Source: Novosphingobium resinovorum (GTDB taxonomy: Bacteria; Pseudomonadota; Alphaproteobacteria; Sphingomonadales; Sphingomonadaceae). From it: a DNA stretch of 64,000 nucleotides. The DNA is taken from positions 2,046,001 to 2,110,000 of the forward strand of contig NZ_CP017075.1 in NCBI RefSeq assembly GCF_001742225.1, written 5' to 3'. This document shows positions 55,153-63,276 of the stretch, one piece after another. Below the pieces are notes generated by a model. The model ran no database searches and was not told the DNA's origin. It was given only the letters and a program-made list of their open reading frames with translations. Every line of letters begins with the position of its first letter. Within the stretch, counting starts at the first letter, position 1. The position numbers were made by a program, and so were the translations under genes.

Positions 55153-55443
55153 TCAGGCAATACTGTCGATGAAACGCGCCATCGCCACGTCCCTTTCGCT
55201 GAGGCCATCGGCATCATGCGTGGTCAGCGTGACACGCACGGTGGAATAGACGTTGAACCACTCCGGATGGTGGTCGGCCTTGTCGGCATAGATCGCCACG
55301 CGGGTCATGAAGCCGAACGCCTCGTTGAAATCGCCGAATTTAAGCTCGGCTTCGATGGCGAGGCCGTCGGCCCGCAAGTTCCAGCGCGGCAATTCGGCGA
55401 GCGCGGCATCGCGCTGGGCGTCGGTGAGGCGAACAATAGCCAT
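55153..55443 (-). CDS. Pterin-4a-carbinolamine dehydratase
   Basis: A 96-residue 4a-hydroxytetrahydrobiopterin dehydratase. The signature [20 protein letters not shown] carries the catalytic His pair, and [13 protein letters not shown] closes the fold. It recycles the pterin cofactor of aromatic amino acid hydroxylases and may help molybdopterin or other pterin pathways. No phenylalanine hydroxylase gene is nearby. It is divergent from ccmA with a 47-bp gap, so both promoters must be compact. Confidence 0.94.
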   Translation of the reverse strand: MAIVRLTDAQRDAALAELPRWNLRADGLAIEAELKFGDFNEAFGFMTRVAIYADKADHHPEWFNVYSTVRVTLTTHDADGLSERDVAMARFIDSIA

Positions 55444-55490
55444 TTCGGTCTCCTTGGCAGCCCGCAGCGTTTCCCCTAAGGCTCCCGCCC

Positions 55491-56072
55491 ATGCAAGGGG
55501 CAGTGGTCAGCGCAACCGATCTCGCGTGCCGTCGGGGCGACAGGTTGCTGTTTGCCGGGCTTTCGCTCGCGCTTGGCAAAGGCGGGGCCATGCAGGTCGC
55601 CGGCCACAACGGTATCGGCAAGTCGAGCCTGCTGCGCATTCTCGCCGGACTGGCGCCCGCGTTCGAAGGCACCGTCGCGGTAGACGGCGCCGTCGGCCTG
55701 CTCGACGAGCGCCCCGCCCTCGATCCGGCACTGCCGCTGGGCCGCGCGCTCGGCTTTTGGCGACAGCTTGATAGCGCTGGCGAAGAGGCTCACCTCAAGC
55801 GCCTCGGCCTCACCACGCTGCTCGACGTGCCGGTGCGCTACCTCTCCACCGGGCAGAAGAAACGCGCCGCTTTCGCCCGTCTGCTGGGCCAGGGCGCGAA
55901 AGTCTGGCTGCTGGACGAACCACTCAACGGCCTCGACGGGCACGCCGTCGAACTCGCCGAGGCCATCACCGCCGAGCACTGCGCGAGCGGCGGCGTCACG
56001 GTGATCGCCTCGCACCAGCCGTTCCGCCTGCCGGGCCTGCGCACGCTCCACCTCTCGGAGTTCGCCGCGTGA
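55491..56072 (+). CDS. ccmA: Heme exporter ATP-binding protein CcmA
   Basis: A 193-residue ABC ATPase for cytochrome c biogenesis (System I). Walker A is GHNGIGKSS (residues 38-46). The signature loop is [15 protein letters not shown], and Walker B is [12 protein letters not shown]. The signature begins LSTGQ where canonical ABC proteins have LSGGQ, as expected for CcmA. It overlaps ccmB by 4 bp. With CcmB and CcmC it releases heme from CcmE. The other ccm genes are not in this window. Confidence 0.93.
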   Translation: MQGAVVSATDLACRRGDRLLFAGLSLALGKGGAMQVAGHNGIGKSSLLRILAGLAPAFEGTVAVDGAVGLLDERPALDPALPLGRALGFWRQLDSAGEEAHLKRLGLTTLLDVPVRYLSTGQKKRAAFARLLGQGAKVWLLDEPLNGLDGHAVELAEAITAEHCASGGVTVIASHQPFRLPGLRTLHLSEFAA

Positions 56073-56725
56073 GCCGGGTCATGGCGCTGCTGCGCCGCGA
56101 CCTTGCGCGGCTGCTCCTCGGCGGGCGCGGTGGCGGGGCGCTGCTGCCGGTGCTGTTCTTCCTCTCGGTGTCGATGCTCTACCCCTTCGCGGTCGGGCCG
56201 GATGCACCGCTGCTGGCGAAGACAGGCGGCGGGGTGATCTGGGTCGCCGCGCTGCTCGCCGCGATCCTGCCGCTCGACCGCCTGGTCGAGCCCGATATCG
56301 AACAGGGCCTGTTCGACCAGTGGGCTTTGCGCGGCATCTCCGAGGAGCTGGTGATCGCGGTGCGCGTGCTCGCCCACTGGCTGAGCTTCGGGCCGCCGCT
56401 GATGCTCGCCGCCCTTCCCGCCGCTGCCCTGCTGGGGCTGGACGGCCATAGCCTGCGCATCGTCGAGATCGGCCTGCTGGCGGGAACTCCCGGCCTTGCG
56501 GCGCTCGGCGTGACGGTAGCGGCACTGACGTCCGGCCTGCGCGGAGGCGCGGCGCTTTCGGGCCTTCTGGTCATCCCGATGGCCATCCCGGTGCTGATCT
56601 TCGGCGCGGGAAGCCTCGGCACCGGCGGCGAGAGCGGCCTTGCCCTCACTGCCGCAGCCAGCCTCGTACTGATCGCCATCGCGCCGTTCGCAGGCGGAGC
56701 TGCGGTCAGAGCCTCGCGCGGCTGA
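56069..56725 (+). CDS. ccmB: Heme exporter permease CcmB
   Basis: A 218-residue membrane protein with six predicted helices. PFAVGPDAPLLAKTGGGVIWVAALLA and RLVEPDIEQGLFDQWALRGISEELVIAVRV are typical CcmB segments. It starts with GTG at 56069 inside the end of ccmA. It ends directly before a short family-B palindrome. It forms the CcmAB part of the heme-handling ABC complex. Confidence 0.93.
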   Translation: MSRVMALLRRDLARLLLGGRGGGALLPVLFFLSVSMLYPFAVGPDAPLLAKTGGGVIWVAALLAAILPLDRLVEPDIEQGLFDQWALRGISEELVIAVRVLAHWLSFGPPLMLAALPAAALLGLDGHSLRIVEIGLLAGTPGLAALGVTVAALTSGLRGGAALSGLLVIPMAIPVLIFGAGSLGTGGESGLALTAAASLVLIAIAPFAGGAAVRASRG

Positions 56726-56754
56726 CGTCGTCCCGGACTTGATCCGGGACGACG
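56726..56754. repeat. Family-B palindrome, copy 3 (collapsed form)
   Basis: A 29-bp palindrome CGTCGTCCCGGA-CTTGA-TCCGGGACGACG, starting on the base after the ccmB stop. It equals the outer arm of copies 1 and 4 folded on itself with no centre. It may act as a terminator for ccmAB. Confidence 0.88.
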
Positions 56755-56847
56755 AGGCGAAATCGCCGCAGCGTTTGGCGCTCTCTCCGACCCCGCGCAT
56801 AGTGCCTCCCCGAGCCGAGTACATCGGCCCACCGAGGGGAGAGCGCC

Positions 56848-57975
56848 ATGGAAACCGCCACAGAGTTGATGGCCGCCGCGCAAGGCCAGACCGGGCTCGC
56901 CGATTTCGGTGATGACGGTTTTCGCGAGGGCCTCGAACGGCTGGTCCTGGCGCTGAACACCGAGGCGCGGCTTACCTCGACCGGGGAACATGCGCTGCGC
57001 GACCGCATCCTGCTGCACTTGCGCCAGCGACTGATGATCGAGGATTGGTACGCCCGCCACCCCGAGATCGAGTACGAGGACATTCGCAGCCCCCTGTTCG
57101 GGGTCAGCCTGCCGCGCACGGGTTCCTCGGCGCTGTCCTACCTGCTCTCCAGCGATCCGGGGGTGCGTTACCTGCGCGTCTGGGAGAGTTCGCGGCCCTG
57201 CCCGCCGCCTTCGACGGTCGAGGGACCGGACCCGCGCCGGGGCGCCACGGCCAGCGCCGCAGACGAGACGCTCAAGGGCGGCAGCCGTACGCCTTCCGGG
57301 ATCGACGGGGCCATGGAGTGCCAGGATCTCATGGCGCTCGATTTCCGCAGCCAGATCTTCCAGGCCTTCGCCCAGGTGCCCAGTTACTCGCAGTGGCTGC
57401 TGGAGACGGCACACAGCGGCACCTACGCGTACCATAAGCGTACCCTGAGGCTCCTGCAGTGGGGTGAGCCCGCGCGGCCATGGCGCCTCAAGGCGCCGAC
57501 GCACATGCTCTATCTGGATGCGCTCGACGCTGCCTATCCCGACGCGCGTTTCGTGATGACGCACCGTGATCCGACCGACGTGATGCTCTCGGTCGCGACC
57601 GTCTATGCCGAGATCATCGGCAAGTTCACCGACCATGTCGACCATGCCTACATCGGCGAACTCAACGTCCAGTGCTGGTCGGAGGCGATGACCCGCGCCA
57701 TCGCCTTTCGCGAGGCCGGCAACGACCATCGCTTCTTCGACATCCACTTCCGCGCCATGCAGGCCGACCCGCTCGGCGAAGTGCGCCGCCTTTACGACTG
57801 GCTGGGCGAGACGGTCTCGCCCGCCTTCGCGCAGGCCATGGCCACATGGTGGGAGAGCAACACCGCCGCCGAGCGCATGGCCAAGCCCGATCCCGCCCGC
57901 TTCGGCCTCGACCCTCAGGCCGTGCGCGCACGCTTCGCCGATTACCTGAACCACATGGACCAGTGGGCCGCTTGA
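56848..57975 (+). CDS. Sulfotransferase family protein (paralog 2)
   Basis: A 375-residue protein of the sulfotransferase family. The phosphosulfate loop is GVSLPRTGSSALSYLL at about residue 86. The 3'-phosphate region is YPDARFVMTHRDPTDVMLS. Its structure is parallel to the protein at 17616, but they are clearly different (position of the loop, overall sequence). An ATG at 56848 follows GGGGAGAG. It lies 14 bp upstream of a carboxymuconolactone decarboxylase-like gene and is probably co-transcribed with it. Confidence 0.85.
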   Translation: METATELMAAAQGQTGLADFGDDGFREGLERLVLALNTEARLTSTGEHALRDRILLHLRQRLMIEDWYARHPEIEYEDIRSPLFGVSLPRTGSSALSYLLSSDPGVRYLRVWESSRPCPPPSTVEGPDPRRGATASAADETLKGGSRTPSGIDGAMECQDLMALDFRSQIFQAFAQVPSYSQWLLETAHSGTYAYHKRTLRLLQWGEPARPWRLKAPTHMLYLDALDAAYPDARFVMTHRDPTDVMLSVATVYAEIIGKFTDHVDHAYIGELNVQCWSEAMTRAIAFREAGNDHRFFDIHFRAMQADPLGEVRRLYDWLGETVSPAFAQAMATWWESNTAAERMAKPDPARFGLDPQAVRARFADYLNHMDQWAA

Positions 57976-57989
57976 TAAGAGGAACCCGA

Positions 57990-58610
57990 ATGCCCGAACC
58001 GATCACCGGCAAGTACGACTTCGACGCCGACGCGCGCATGGCGCAGACCGTCGCCAATGGCCCGCGCTACGCGCCGCTGCGGCTGGAGGACGTCACCCCC
58101 GAGGGCATGGAGCAAGTGCAGGTCATCCGCGCCGCGTTCTCCATCCCCGACAGCCGCCCCTTCCCCGACGTCAGCCTCATCACCTTGCGCCATCCGGGAA
58201 TGTTCAAGGGCCAGATGGTGCTCGGCATCGAACTGGCGAAGGGCGCGATTCCCGGGCGCGATCGTGAACTGGCAGTCCTGCGCCTTGCCTGGCTCGCCCG
58301 CGCGCCCTTCGAATGGAGCGAGCACGTCGATATCGGCAAGGCCTTCGGGGTCACGGCCGAGGAAATCGAGCGCGTGCTGGAAGGCTCCGCCGCGCCCGGC
58401 TGGACCGAGCACGAATCGGCGGTCCTGCGCGGCGTGGAGGAACTGGTCGCCGACCACTGCCTGAGCGATTCGACATGGGCGACGCTGGCGAAAAGCTGGG
58501 ACGAGAAGCAGATGCTGGAGTTCCCGCTGCTCGTCGGCTCGTACCTGATGACGGCGCTGCAGCAGAATTCGCTCAAGATCCAGCCGAAGGGTGGTTTCGA
58601 CTACCGCTGA
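57990..58610 (+). CDS. Carboxymuconolactone decarboxylase/AhpD-like protein
   Basis: A 206-residue protein of the CMD family. REL-VLRLAWLARAPFEWSEHVDIGKAFGVTAEEIERVLEG matches the conserved helical core. The usual CxxC of peroxidase-active AhpD is absent (the equivalent has FEWSEHV), so it is probably not an AhpD-type peroxidase. The ATG at 57990 follows AGAGGAA. It forms a likely two-gene operon with the upstream sulfotransferase, whose substrate it may share. Confidence 0.82.
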   Translation: MPEPITGKYDFDADARMAQTVANGPRYAPLRLEDVTPEGMEQVQVIRAAFSIPDSRPFPDVSLITLRHPGMFKGQMVLGIELAKGAIPGRDRELAVLRLAWLARAPFEWSEHVDIGKAFGVTAEEIERVLEGSAAPGWTEHESAVLRGVEELVADHCLSDSTWATLAKSWDEKQMLEFPLLVGSYLMTALQQNSLKIQPKGGFDYR

Positions 58611-58652
58611 TTCGGCGGTGGGCGACGCTGTGGCCGATTCTGTTGAAACCCC

Positions 58653-58661
58653 TGTGGATAA
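58653..58661 (-). promoter_or_regulatory. Isolated DnaA box (TTATCCACA)
   Basis: An exact consensus DnaA box on the minus strand, 43 bp downstream of the CMD-like gene. It is the second such box in the window. No cluster or AT-rich unwinding element accompanies it. Confidence 0.35.
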
Positions 58662-58689
58662 GCAGCGGACAATCGGAGCATAATCGAAC

Positions 58690-58808
58690 CGTCATCCCAG
58701 CGAAGGCTGGGACCGCTGGCGGTGAACAGCCCACTTGGCGTGGGAATCCTTCTCACGACAGTTCGCGCCTAAAGACTGATATCGGTCCCAGCCTTCGCTG
58801 GGATGACG
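58690..58808. repeat. Family-C palindromic element
   Basis: Inverted arms contain CCCAGCGAAGGCTGGG instead of the family-B CCCGGACTTGATCCGGG. The centre (GAACAGCCCACTTGG and CCTAAAGACTG) matches the centre of family-B copy 1. It lies in the 456-bp gap between the CMD-like gene and the gene at 59067. Confidence 0.85.
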
Positions 58809-59019
58809 GCATTTGGGCGATAATCCGACCGACATTTGGCCGATGTTGGCGAAATTGGCGGCCTTTCGCCGTCTCCGTGACCCTGAAGAAAAGACGGCCG
58901 GGGCGGGCAAGGCAAGGAGCCGCCCCGGCCAAGGTCACAGGATGGGAGAAACGCCCCATGACAAGCGTTTCTCCGGGCTTGGTGCAGGCTTGACGAGAGG
59001 AGCAAGCCGCGCAACACTA

Positions 59020-59038
59020 GCTAATGATAATCATTCGC
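59020..59038. promoter_or_regulatory. Fur box
   Basis: The core AATGATAATCATT (59023-59035) is a perfect 13-bp palindrome. The 19-bp window matches the Fur consensus GATAATGATAATCATTATC at 16 positions. It lies 29 bp upstream of the ATG at 59067, a normal repressor position, so iron-dependent control is likely. Confidence 0.8.
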
Positions 59039-59066
59039 ATGTGCAAGCCCTAAAAGGAGACCCGCC

Positions 59067-59513
59067 ATGTACAAGTACGTCGACCGCCCGCTCAGCAGCC
59101 TCGACGAAGGCTGCCGGTTCCTCGTCTGGTCCATGCGGGCGTGGGTCACCGCGATCGGCCACAAGCGGTGCCCGGCGCAGCTTCTCGCCCCGGCTTTCGC
59201 GCGCTGGCGCATGATCGGGGGCTTGCAGCCGTTCCACCGCGCCATGGTGCTGCTCAACCGCGACGCACTCGATACGCTGGCGTTCTGCCCGATGGGCTGC
59301 AGCCATGTGTCGGAGCACGAGGCGGTGATTCTCGAACTGATCACCTCGCTGCGCGACCGCGGCCCCACCGCGACTCGCGAGACGCTGGACCTGGTGGTGA
59401 CCGAGGAGAGCGTGGGCGACATGCTCGAAACGCTGTCGAAGATCGGCGCGGCGCTCGCCATCGCGGGGATCTTTCCCGGCGAGCCCGTCGCCAATCCCGG
59501 CCGCAGCCACTGA
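59067..59513 (+). CDS. Unrecognised Cys-containing protein under Fur control
   Basis: A 148-residue soluble protein that I do not recognise. The first half has aromatic and basic residues (CRFLVWSMRAWVTAIGHKRC). A C-x3-C-x-H-x3-H arrangement, CPMGCSHVSEHE, lies at residues 74-85 and could bind metal or heme. Further cysteines lie at 16 and 35. The C-terminal half is helical (VILELITSLRDRG and TEESVGDMLETLSKIG). AAAGGAG precedes the ATG. The Fur box in front suggests a role in iron-limited growth. Confidence 0.7.
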   Translation: MYKYVDRPLSSLDEGCRFLVWSMRAWVTAIGHKRCPAQLLAPAFARWRMIGGLQPFHRAMVLLNRDALDTLAFCPMGCSHVSEHEAVILELITSLRDRGPTATRETLDLVVTEESVGDMLETLSKIGAALAIAGIFPGEPVANPGRSH

Positions 59514-59525
59514 AATCAGCCACTG

Positions 59526-59604
59526 ACCCATTCGCGCAAGAGTGAAGTCGGCCCGTGCTAGATAGGCGCTGACGCGGTCCGGCTTCACTCTTGCGCGAAT
59601 GGGT
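59526..59604. repeat. 22-bp inverted repeat flanking a 35-bp centre
   Basis: CCCATTCGCGCAAGAGTGAA (within 59526-59547) is perfectly inverted at 59583-59604. It follows the Fur-controlled gene by 12 bp and abuts a family-A repeat. It could be a terminator-like hairpin or a separate mobile palindrome. Confidence 0.75.
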
Positions 59605-59614
59605 GCGCGACCGC

Positions 59615-59722
59615 GCCCACCCCGCTGCGACTAGGCAGCAAGCTGCCAAGTCTCGCTGCCCCTCCCGCAAGCGGGAGGGGGCCTTGTTCTCCTCCCGCTT
59701 GCGGGAGAGGCCGGGGGTGGGC
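59615..59722. repeat. Family-A intergenic repeat, copy 5
   Basis: The bounds are GCCCACCCC (59615-59623) and GGGGTGGGC (59714-59722). Inside are CCCTCCCGCAAGCGGGAGGG and CTCCCGCTTGCGGGAG. It separates the Fur-controlled gene from the convergent transglutaminase-type gene. Confidence 0.85.
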
Positions 59723-59740
59723 CTTCCTTGCGGCCAAACC

Positions 59741-60622
59741 TCAATCCAGCGGCGCGACATCCACCGAAGCGTACATCGCCTGCGTCCCCGCGCCCCGGAA
59801 TCGGCCGTCGAGCGGCGCCACGTCCGAATAGTCGCGGCCCATGCCGAGGAAGATGTGGTCGGTGTCCGCCAGCTTGTCGTTGGTGGGATCGAAACCGACC
59901 CAGCCCAGTTCCTCGCCGCACCACAAGTTGACCCAGGCGTGCATGGCGTCGGCGCCGACCAGCCGCTCCTGCCCCGGCGGCGGCAGCGTGCGCAAGTAGC
60001 CGCTGACGTAGGCCGCCGGGATGCCGTGCGCGCGCGCGGCGATGATCATGATGTGGCTGAAGTCCTGGCAGACCCCGTGACGCCGGTTGAACGCCTCGAT
60101 CGGCGGCGTGTCGGTCTCGGTCGCGTCCGCATCGAAGGTGAATTCGCCGTGGATCGCCGACATCAGCGCCCGCCCGGCCTCCATCACCGGCATCGCCTCA
60201 TTGAGCAGCGACCCCGCCCACCGCCCGATTTCGTGCTGCGGCTGCGCGATCGGCGAGGCGAAGATGTACGACGCGGGCGCAAGATCGGAGAGGTCGGGCT
60301 TCTTCATCGCCCGCTCGCGCAGTTCGGCAAGACCCGGCCCGGCGGCATCCTCGACGAAGAACGGCAGCGGCTCGACTTCCACCGTGAAGCGGCTCTCGAT
60401 CTGGACCTGCGAAGTCACCTCGCGCAGCGCGAAGCGCGCCTCGTTGACGTGGTAGCCGCCCTGCCCCTCCACCACTTGCGCAGGCGAGGGATCGAGCGTC
60501 AGCTTGTAGTCGCTCACCACTTGCCCGTTCCAGGGGGCGGGCTTCAGACGCACGTTGAACTGCGCCATGCTGACCGCCTGCGCGTACTTGAGCGTGGTGA
60601 TATGGCTTACGGAATAGCGCAT
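59741..60622 (-). CDS. Bacterial transglutaminase-like cysteine protease
   Basis: A 293-residue cytoplasmic transglutaminase-fold protein. The N-terminal domain (about 1-95) is the beta-rich BTLC region (YSVSHITTLKYAQAVSMAQ). The catalytic core has RRHGVCQDFSHIM (Cys), DAMHAWVNLW (His) and GFDPTND (Asp). It would cleave or transfer isopeptide or peptide bonds. Its ATG overlaps the stop of the ATP-grasp gene by one base (TGATG). Such proteins accompany ATP-grasp/alpha-E and DUF2126 proteins in conserved operons of unknown product. Confidence 0.92.
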   Translation of the reverse strand: MRYSVSHITTLKYAQAVSMAQFNVRLKPAPWNGQVVSDYKLTLDPSPAQVVEGQGGYHVNEARFALREVTSQVQIESRFTVEVEPLPFFVEDAAGPGLAELRERAMKKPDLSDLAPASYIFASPIAQPQHEIGRWAGSLLNEAMPVMEAGRALMSAIHGEFTFDADATETDTPPIEAFNRRHGVCQDFSHIMIIAARAHGIPAAYVSGYLRTLPPPGQERLVGADAMHAWVNLWCGEELGWVGFDPTNDKLADTDHIFLGMGRDYSDVAPLDGRFRGAGTQAMYASVDVAPLD

Positions 60623-63111
60623 CAGAGCAGCGGGGTCCTGCGTTCGGCGTCCTCGTTGTCCAGCTGCAGGAAGTAGCGCAGCGAGATCGCATCCGACAGC
60701 GCCAGCAACTGCGCTTCCATCGCCGCCAGCCGCTCGGGCGTCATGTCGGTCGCCAGCAGCGCCTGCAGTTCGCCCAGCAGCGCGCGGGCGGCGCGCAAGG
60801 GGGGCTCGGGGATATTGTCGTCGCGGGAGGACGGCAGCGCCGAAAGGTGCGCGACGACTTGCGCCACCTGGAACACCAGCGCGCGCGGGTTGTCGGGGTC
60901 GAGCAGCACGAGATCGCGCACGGGGTTGAGCGACGGCCCGGTGAGGTAGCGGCTGCGATAGATGATCTGGCTGTCGCACAAGTCGAGCAGGAGGCCTAGC
61001 GATGTGACGTCGCCCGCCTTCGTCAATTGCCGCGCGGTGCGGCAGATCGCCTGCGCGCGCTCCAGCCGCTGCCCGATCTCGAGAAAGCGCCACGCGGCCG
61101 AGCGCACCATGTTCTCCGAGATCAGCCCCGCGAGGGCGCTGAAATGCTCGGTCAGCCAGCGCGCGCTCGACAGCATCGACTGCGGGCGCTCGACGTTGAT
61201 CGAGGGCATGGGGCGGCTGACGATGCGCCAGAAATCGCGGGCGAACCGCTCGCGCAGGGCCATGCCGACCTGCTGGCGGCGGCGCATGAGCGTGGCGACG
61301 CCGCCGGCCAGCCGCGTCTCGGTAAGCGCGCGGGCGCAGATCTTCGCGATCGGGAGCTTCGCCGTCGCCGCCTCGATCGCTCCGCCTTCGACCAGGAGCG
61401 CGGCGAGGCGCGGCAGCGCGGCGCCTTCGGCATCGACGTTGCCGTCGCTGTCCGCCGGGTTGGCGAGGATCGCGCGCACCACCCGCACCATCGCCTCGGC
61501 GCGCTCGTTGTAGCGGCCGAACCAGAACAGGTTGTCCGCCGCCTGGCTGGCGAGGATGCCGCCCCCTCGCGAGATCGGCGGCTCTCCGGCCACCCGGCTG
61601 CCGAGGTGGGCGGCGGCGGGCTTGTCGTCCACCACCCACAAGTCCGCCGACAAGTCGCCGTCGCCCATTAGCGAGGTCGGCAGCGCGGTGCTGGAAGACA
61701 GGCGCGCGAAGCCGCCGGGCATGACCGTCCAGCCGCCCTCGGCCGTGCGCGCTACGAAGGCGCGGACGGTGAAGGGGCGCGGCACGATCTGCCCGTCGAT
61801 GATCGCGGGCGTGGTGGAAAGGTGGACGATCTCCTGCCCGCAATAGTCCATGGGGCGGCGCCACAGCGCGTCGATCAGCGCGACGCGGGACTTGCCGTCG
61901 AGCCCGGCCCCGGCGATCGGATTGCGGTTCGCCAGCGCCTCCACCGGCTGCCCAAATGCGGGAACCAGCGCCAGTTCCTCAAGCCGCGCGGCAACGGTGG
62001 AGCTTTCCACCGCCTGCCCGCACCACCATGTCGCGACGTTGGGCAAGATCGGCGCCTCGCCCAGCAGGGTGCGGCACAGGCGCGGCATGAAGGCCGCGAA
62101 GGCTGCGGATTCGAGTACTTCGACGCCCGGCCAGTTGACCATCTCGACGCCGCCGCCCGCCCACGCCCCGAACAGGTTGGGCACGCCCAGCTGCGATTTC
62201 GCGTCGAACGACAGCGGATCGAGCGCGGTGGTATCGATCCAGCGCCACACCGCGTCCACGCGCTTGGGCCCGGCAATGGTCCCGACGTAGAGCTTTTCGT
62301 CGAGCACGGTGAGGTCGCGCCCCTCGACCAGCGGCAGGCCGAGGTAGCGGGCGAGGTGCGCCTGCTCGGCATAAGTCTGGTTGAAGCGGCCGGGCGTCAT
62401 CAGCGCGATGCGCGGGTTCTCGCGGCGGCAGGCGGCGGCCATGCCCTCTACCATGCCCGAGAAGAACTCCGACAGGCGCCGCGCATGGGCATCGGCCAGC
62501 AGGTTGCCGATCGCGCGCGACATCGCGAGGCGGTTCTCCAGCGCATAGCCGATCCCGCCGGCCACGCGCACCCGGTCCTGCAGCACCCGCCACTGCCCAC
62601 GCGGCCCGCGTGCGAGGTCGGCGGCGTAGACGTGGATGAAGCGGCCCTCATGAGGCGTGCGCCCGATCATGCGCCGCGCGAAGAACGGGCTGCCGGCGAC
62701 GACGGCGGCGGGAAGATGGCCGTCCGCCACCAGCTTCTGCTCGCCATAGATGTCGGTGGCGATCGCTTCCATCAGCTCGGCGCGCTGGATCAGGCCGCGT
62801 TCGACCTGGCTCCACTCCTGCGCGCCGACGATCAGCGGCATCGCGTTGAGCGGCCATGAGCGCTCGTCCTCGTCCCCGGTCAGACGGAAGGCGAGCCCGA
62901 GGTCGGCGGCATGGCGCGCGGTGGCGTCCTGCAGCGCCGAAGGGTCGCCATCGGTCGCCGCGGCGAGCCCGGCCGCAACCTTGCGCCACACGTCGGCGAC
63001 CGGACGGCTGGCATCGCCGAACAGGTCCCCGCGCGAGGCTTCGGCGGCATAGCCGTCAAGCCAGCTCGCGGTCGGGGCGAGATCGGGGCCGGAAGCAGGA
63101 CGGGTCACCAT
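60622..63111 (-). CDS. Circularly permuted ATP-grasp fused to alpha-E domain
   Basis: An 829-residue fusion. The N-terminal circularly permuted type-2 ATP-grasp domain (about residues 60-480) has IGRTPHEGRFIHVYAADLARG, PRIALMTPGRFNQTYAEQAHLARYLG and GREL-like VEGRDLTVLDEKLYV. The C-terminal alpha-E domain (about 515-829, all-helical) begins AADNLFWFGRYNERAEAMVR, its signature. The ATP-grasp is predicted to ligate amino acids to a peptide, and the alpha-E domain is of unknown function. In many genomes the two are separate genes. The ATG at 63111 is 9 bp from a family-B repeat. Confidence 0.9.
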   Translation of the reverse strand: MVTRPASGPDLAPTASWLDGYAAEASRGDLFGDASRPVADVWRKVAAGLAAATDGDPSALQDATARHAADLGLAFRLTGDEDERSWPLNAMPLIVGAQEWSQVERGLIQRAELMEAIATDIYGEQKLVADGHLPAAVVAGSPFFARRMIGRTPHEGRFIHVYAADLARGPRGQWRVLQDRVRVAGGIGYALENRLAMSRAIGNLLADAHARRLSEFFSGMVEGMAAACRRENPRIALMTPGRFNQTYAEQAHLARYLGLPLVEGRDLTVLDEKLYVGTIAGPKRVDAVWRWIDTTALDPLSFDAKSQLGVPNLFGAWAGGGVEMVNWPGVEVLESAAFAAFMPRLCRTLLGEAPILPNVATWWCGQAVESSTVAARLEELALVPAFGQPVEALANRNPIAGAGLDGKSRVALIDALWRRPMDYCGQEIVHLSTTPAIIDGQIVPRPFTVRAFVARTAEGGWTVMPGGFARLSSSTALPTSLMGDGDLSADLWVVDDKPAAAHLGSRVAGEPPISRGGGILASQAADNLFWFGRYNERAEAMVRVVRAILANPADSDGNVDAEGAALPRLAALLVEGGAIEAATAKLPIAKICARALTETRLAGGVATLMRRRQQVGMALRERFARDFWRIVSRPMPSINVERPQSMLSSARWLTEHFSALAGLISENMVRSAAWRFLEIGQRLERAQAICRTARQLTKAGDVTSLGLLLDLCDSQIIYRSRYLTGPSLNPVRDLVLLDPDNPRALVFQVAQVVAHLSALPSSRDDNIPEPPLRAARALLGELQALLATDMTPERLAAMEAQLLALSDAISLRYFLQLDNEDAERRTPLL

Positions 63112-63120
63112 GGCAAACCT

Positions 63121-63240
63121 CGTCGTCCCGGACTTGATCCGGGACCGCTGGCCGTGACCAACCCGCTTGGCATCGAGGCGCCTTGCCGATGGCACCTGCC
63201 TAAAGACAGCCAGCGGTCCCGGATCAAGTCCGGGACGACG
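63121..63240. repeat. Family-B palindromic element, copy 4
   Basis: Perfect 30-bp inverted arms lie at 63121-63150 and 63211-63240, containing CCCGGACTTGATCCGGG. The centre includes CCTAAAGACAGCCAGC as in copy 1. It lies inside the transglutaminase operon between the DUF2126 gene and the ATP-grasp gene and supplies the purine-rich ACGACGAGG in front of the latter's ATG. Confidence 0.9.
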
Positions 63241-63276
63241 AATGATCTATGCGCGCTGCACCCCTCGAACATGCCC

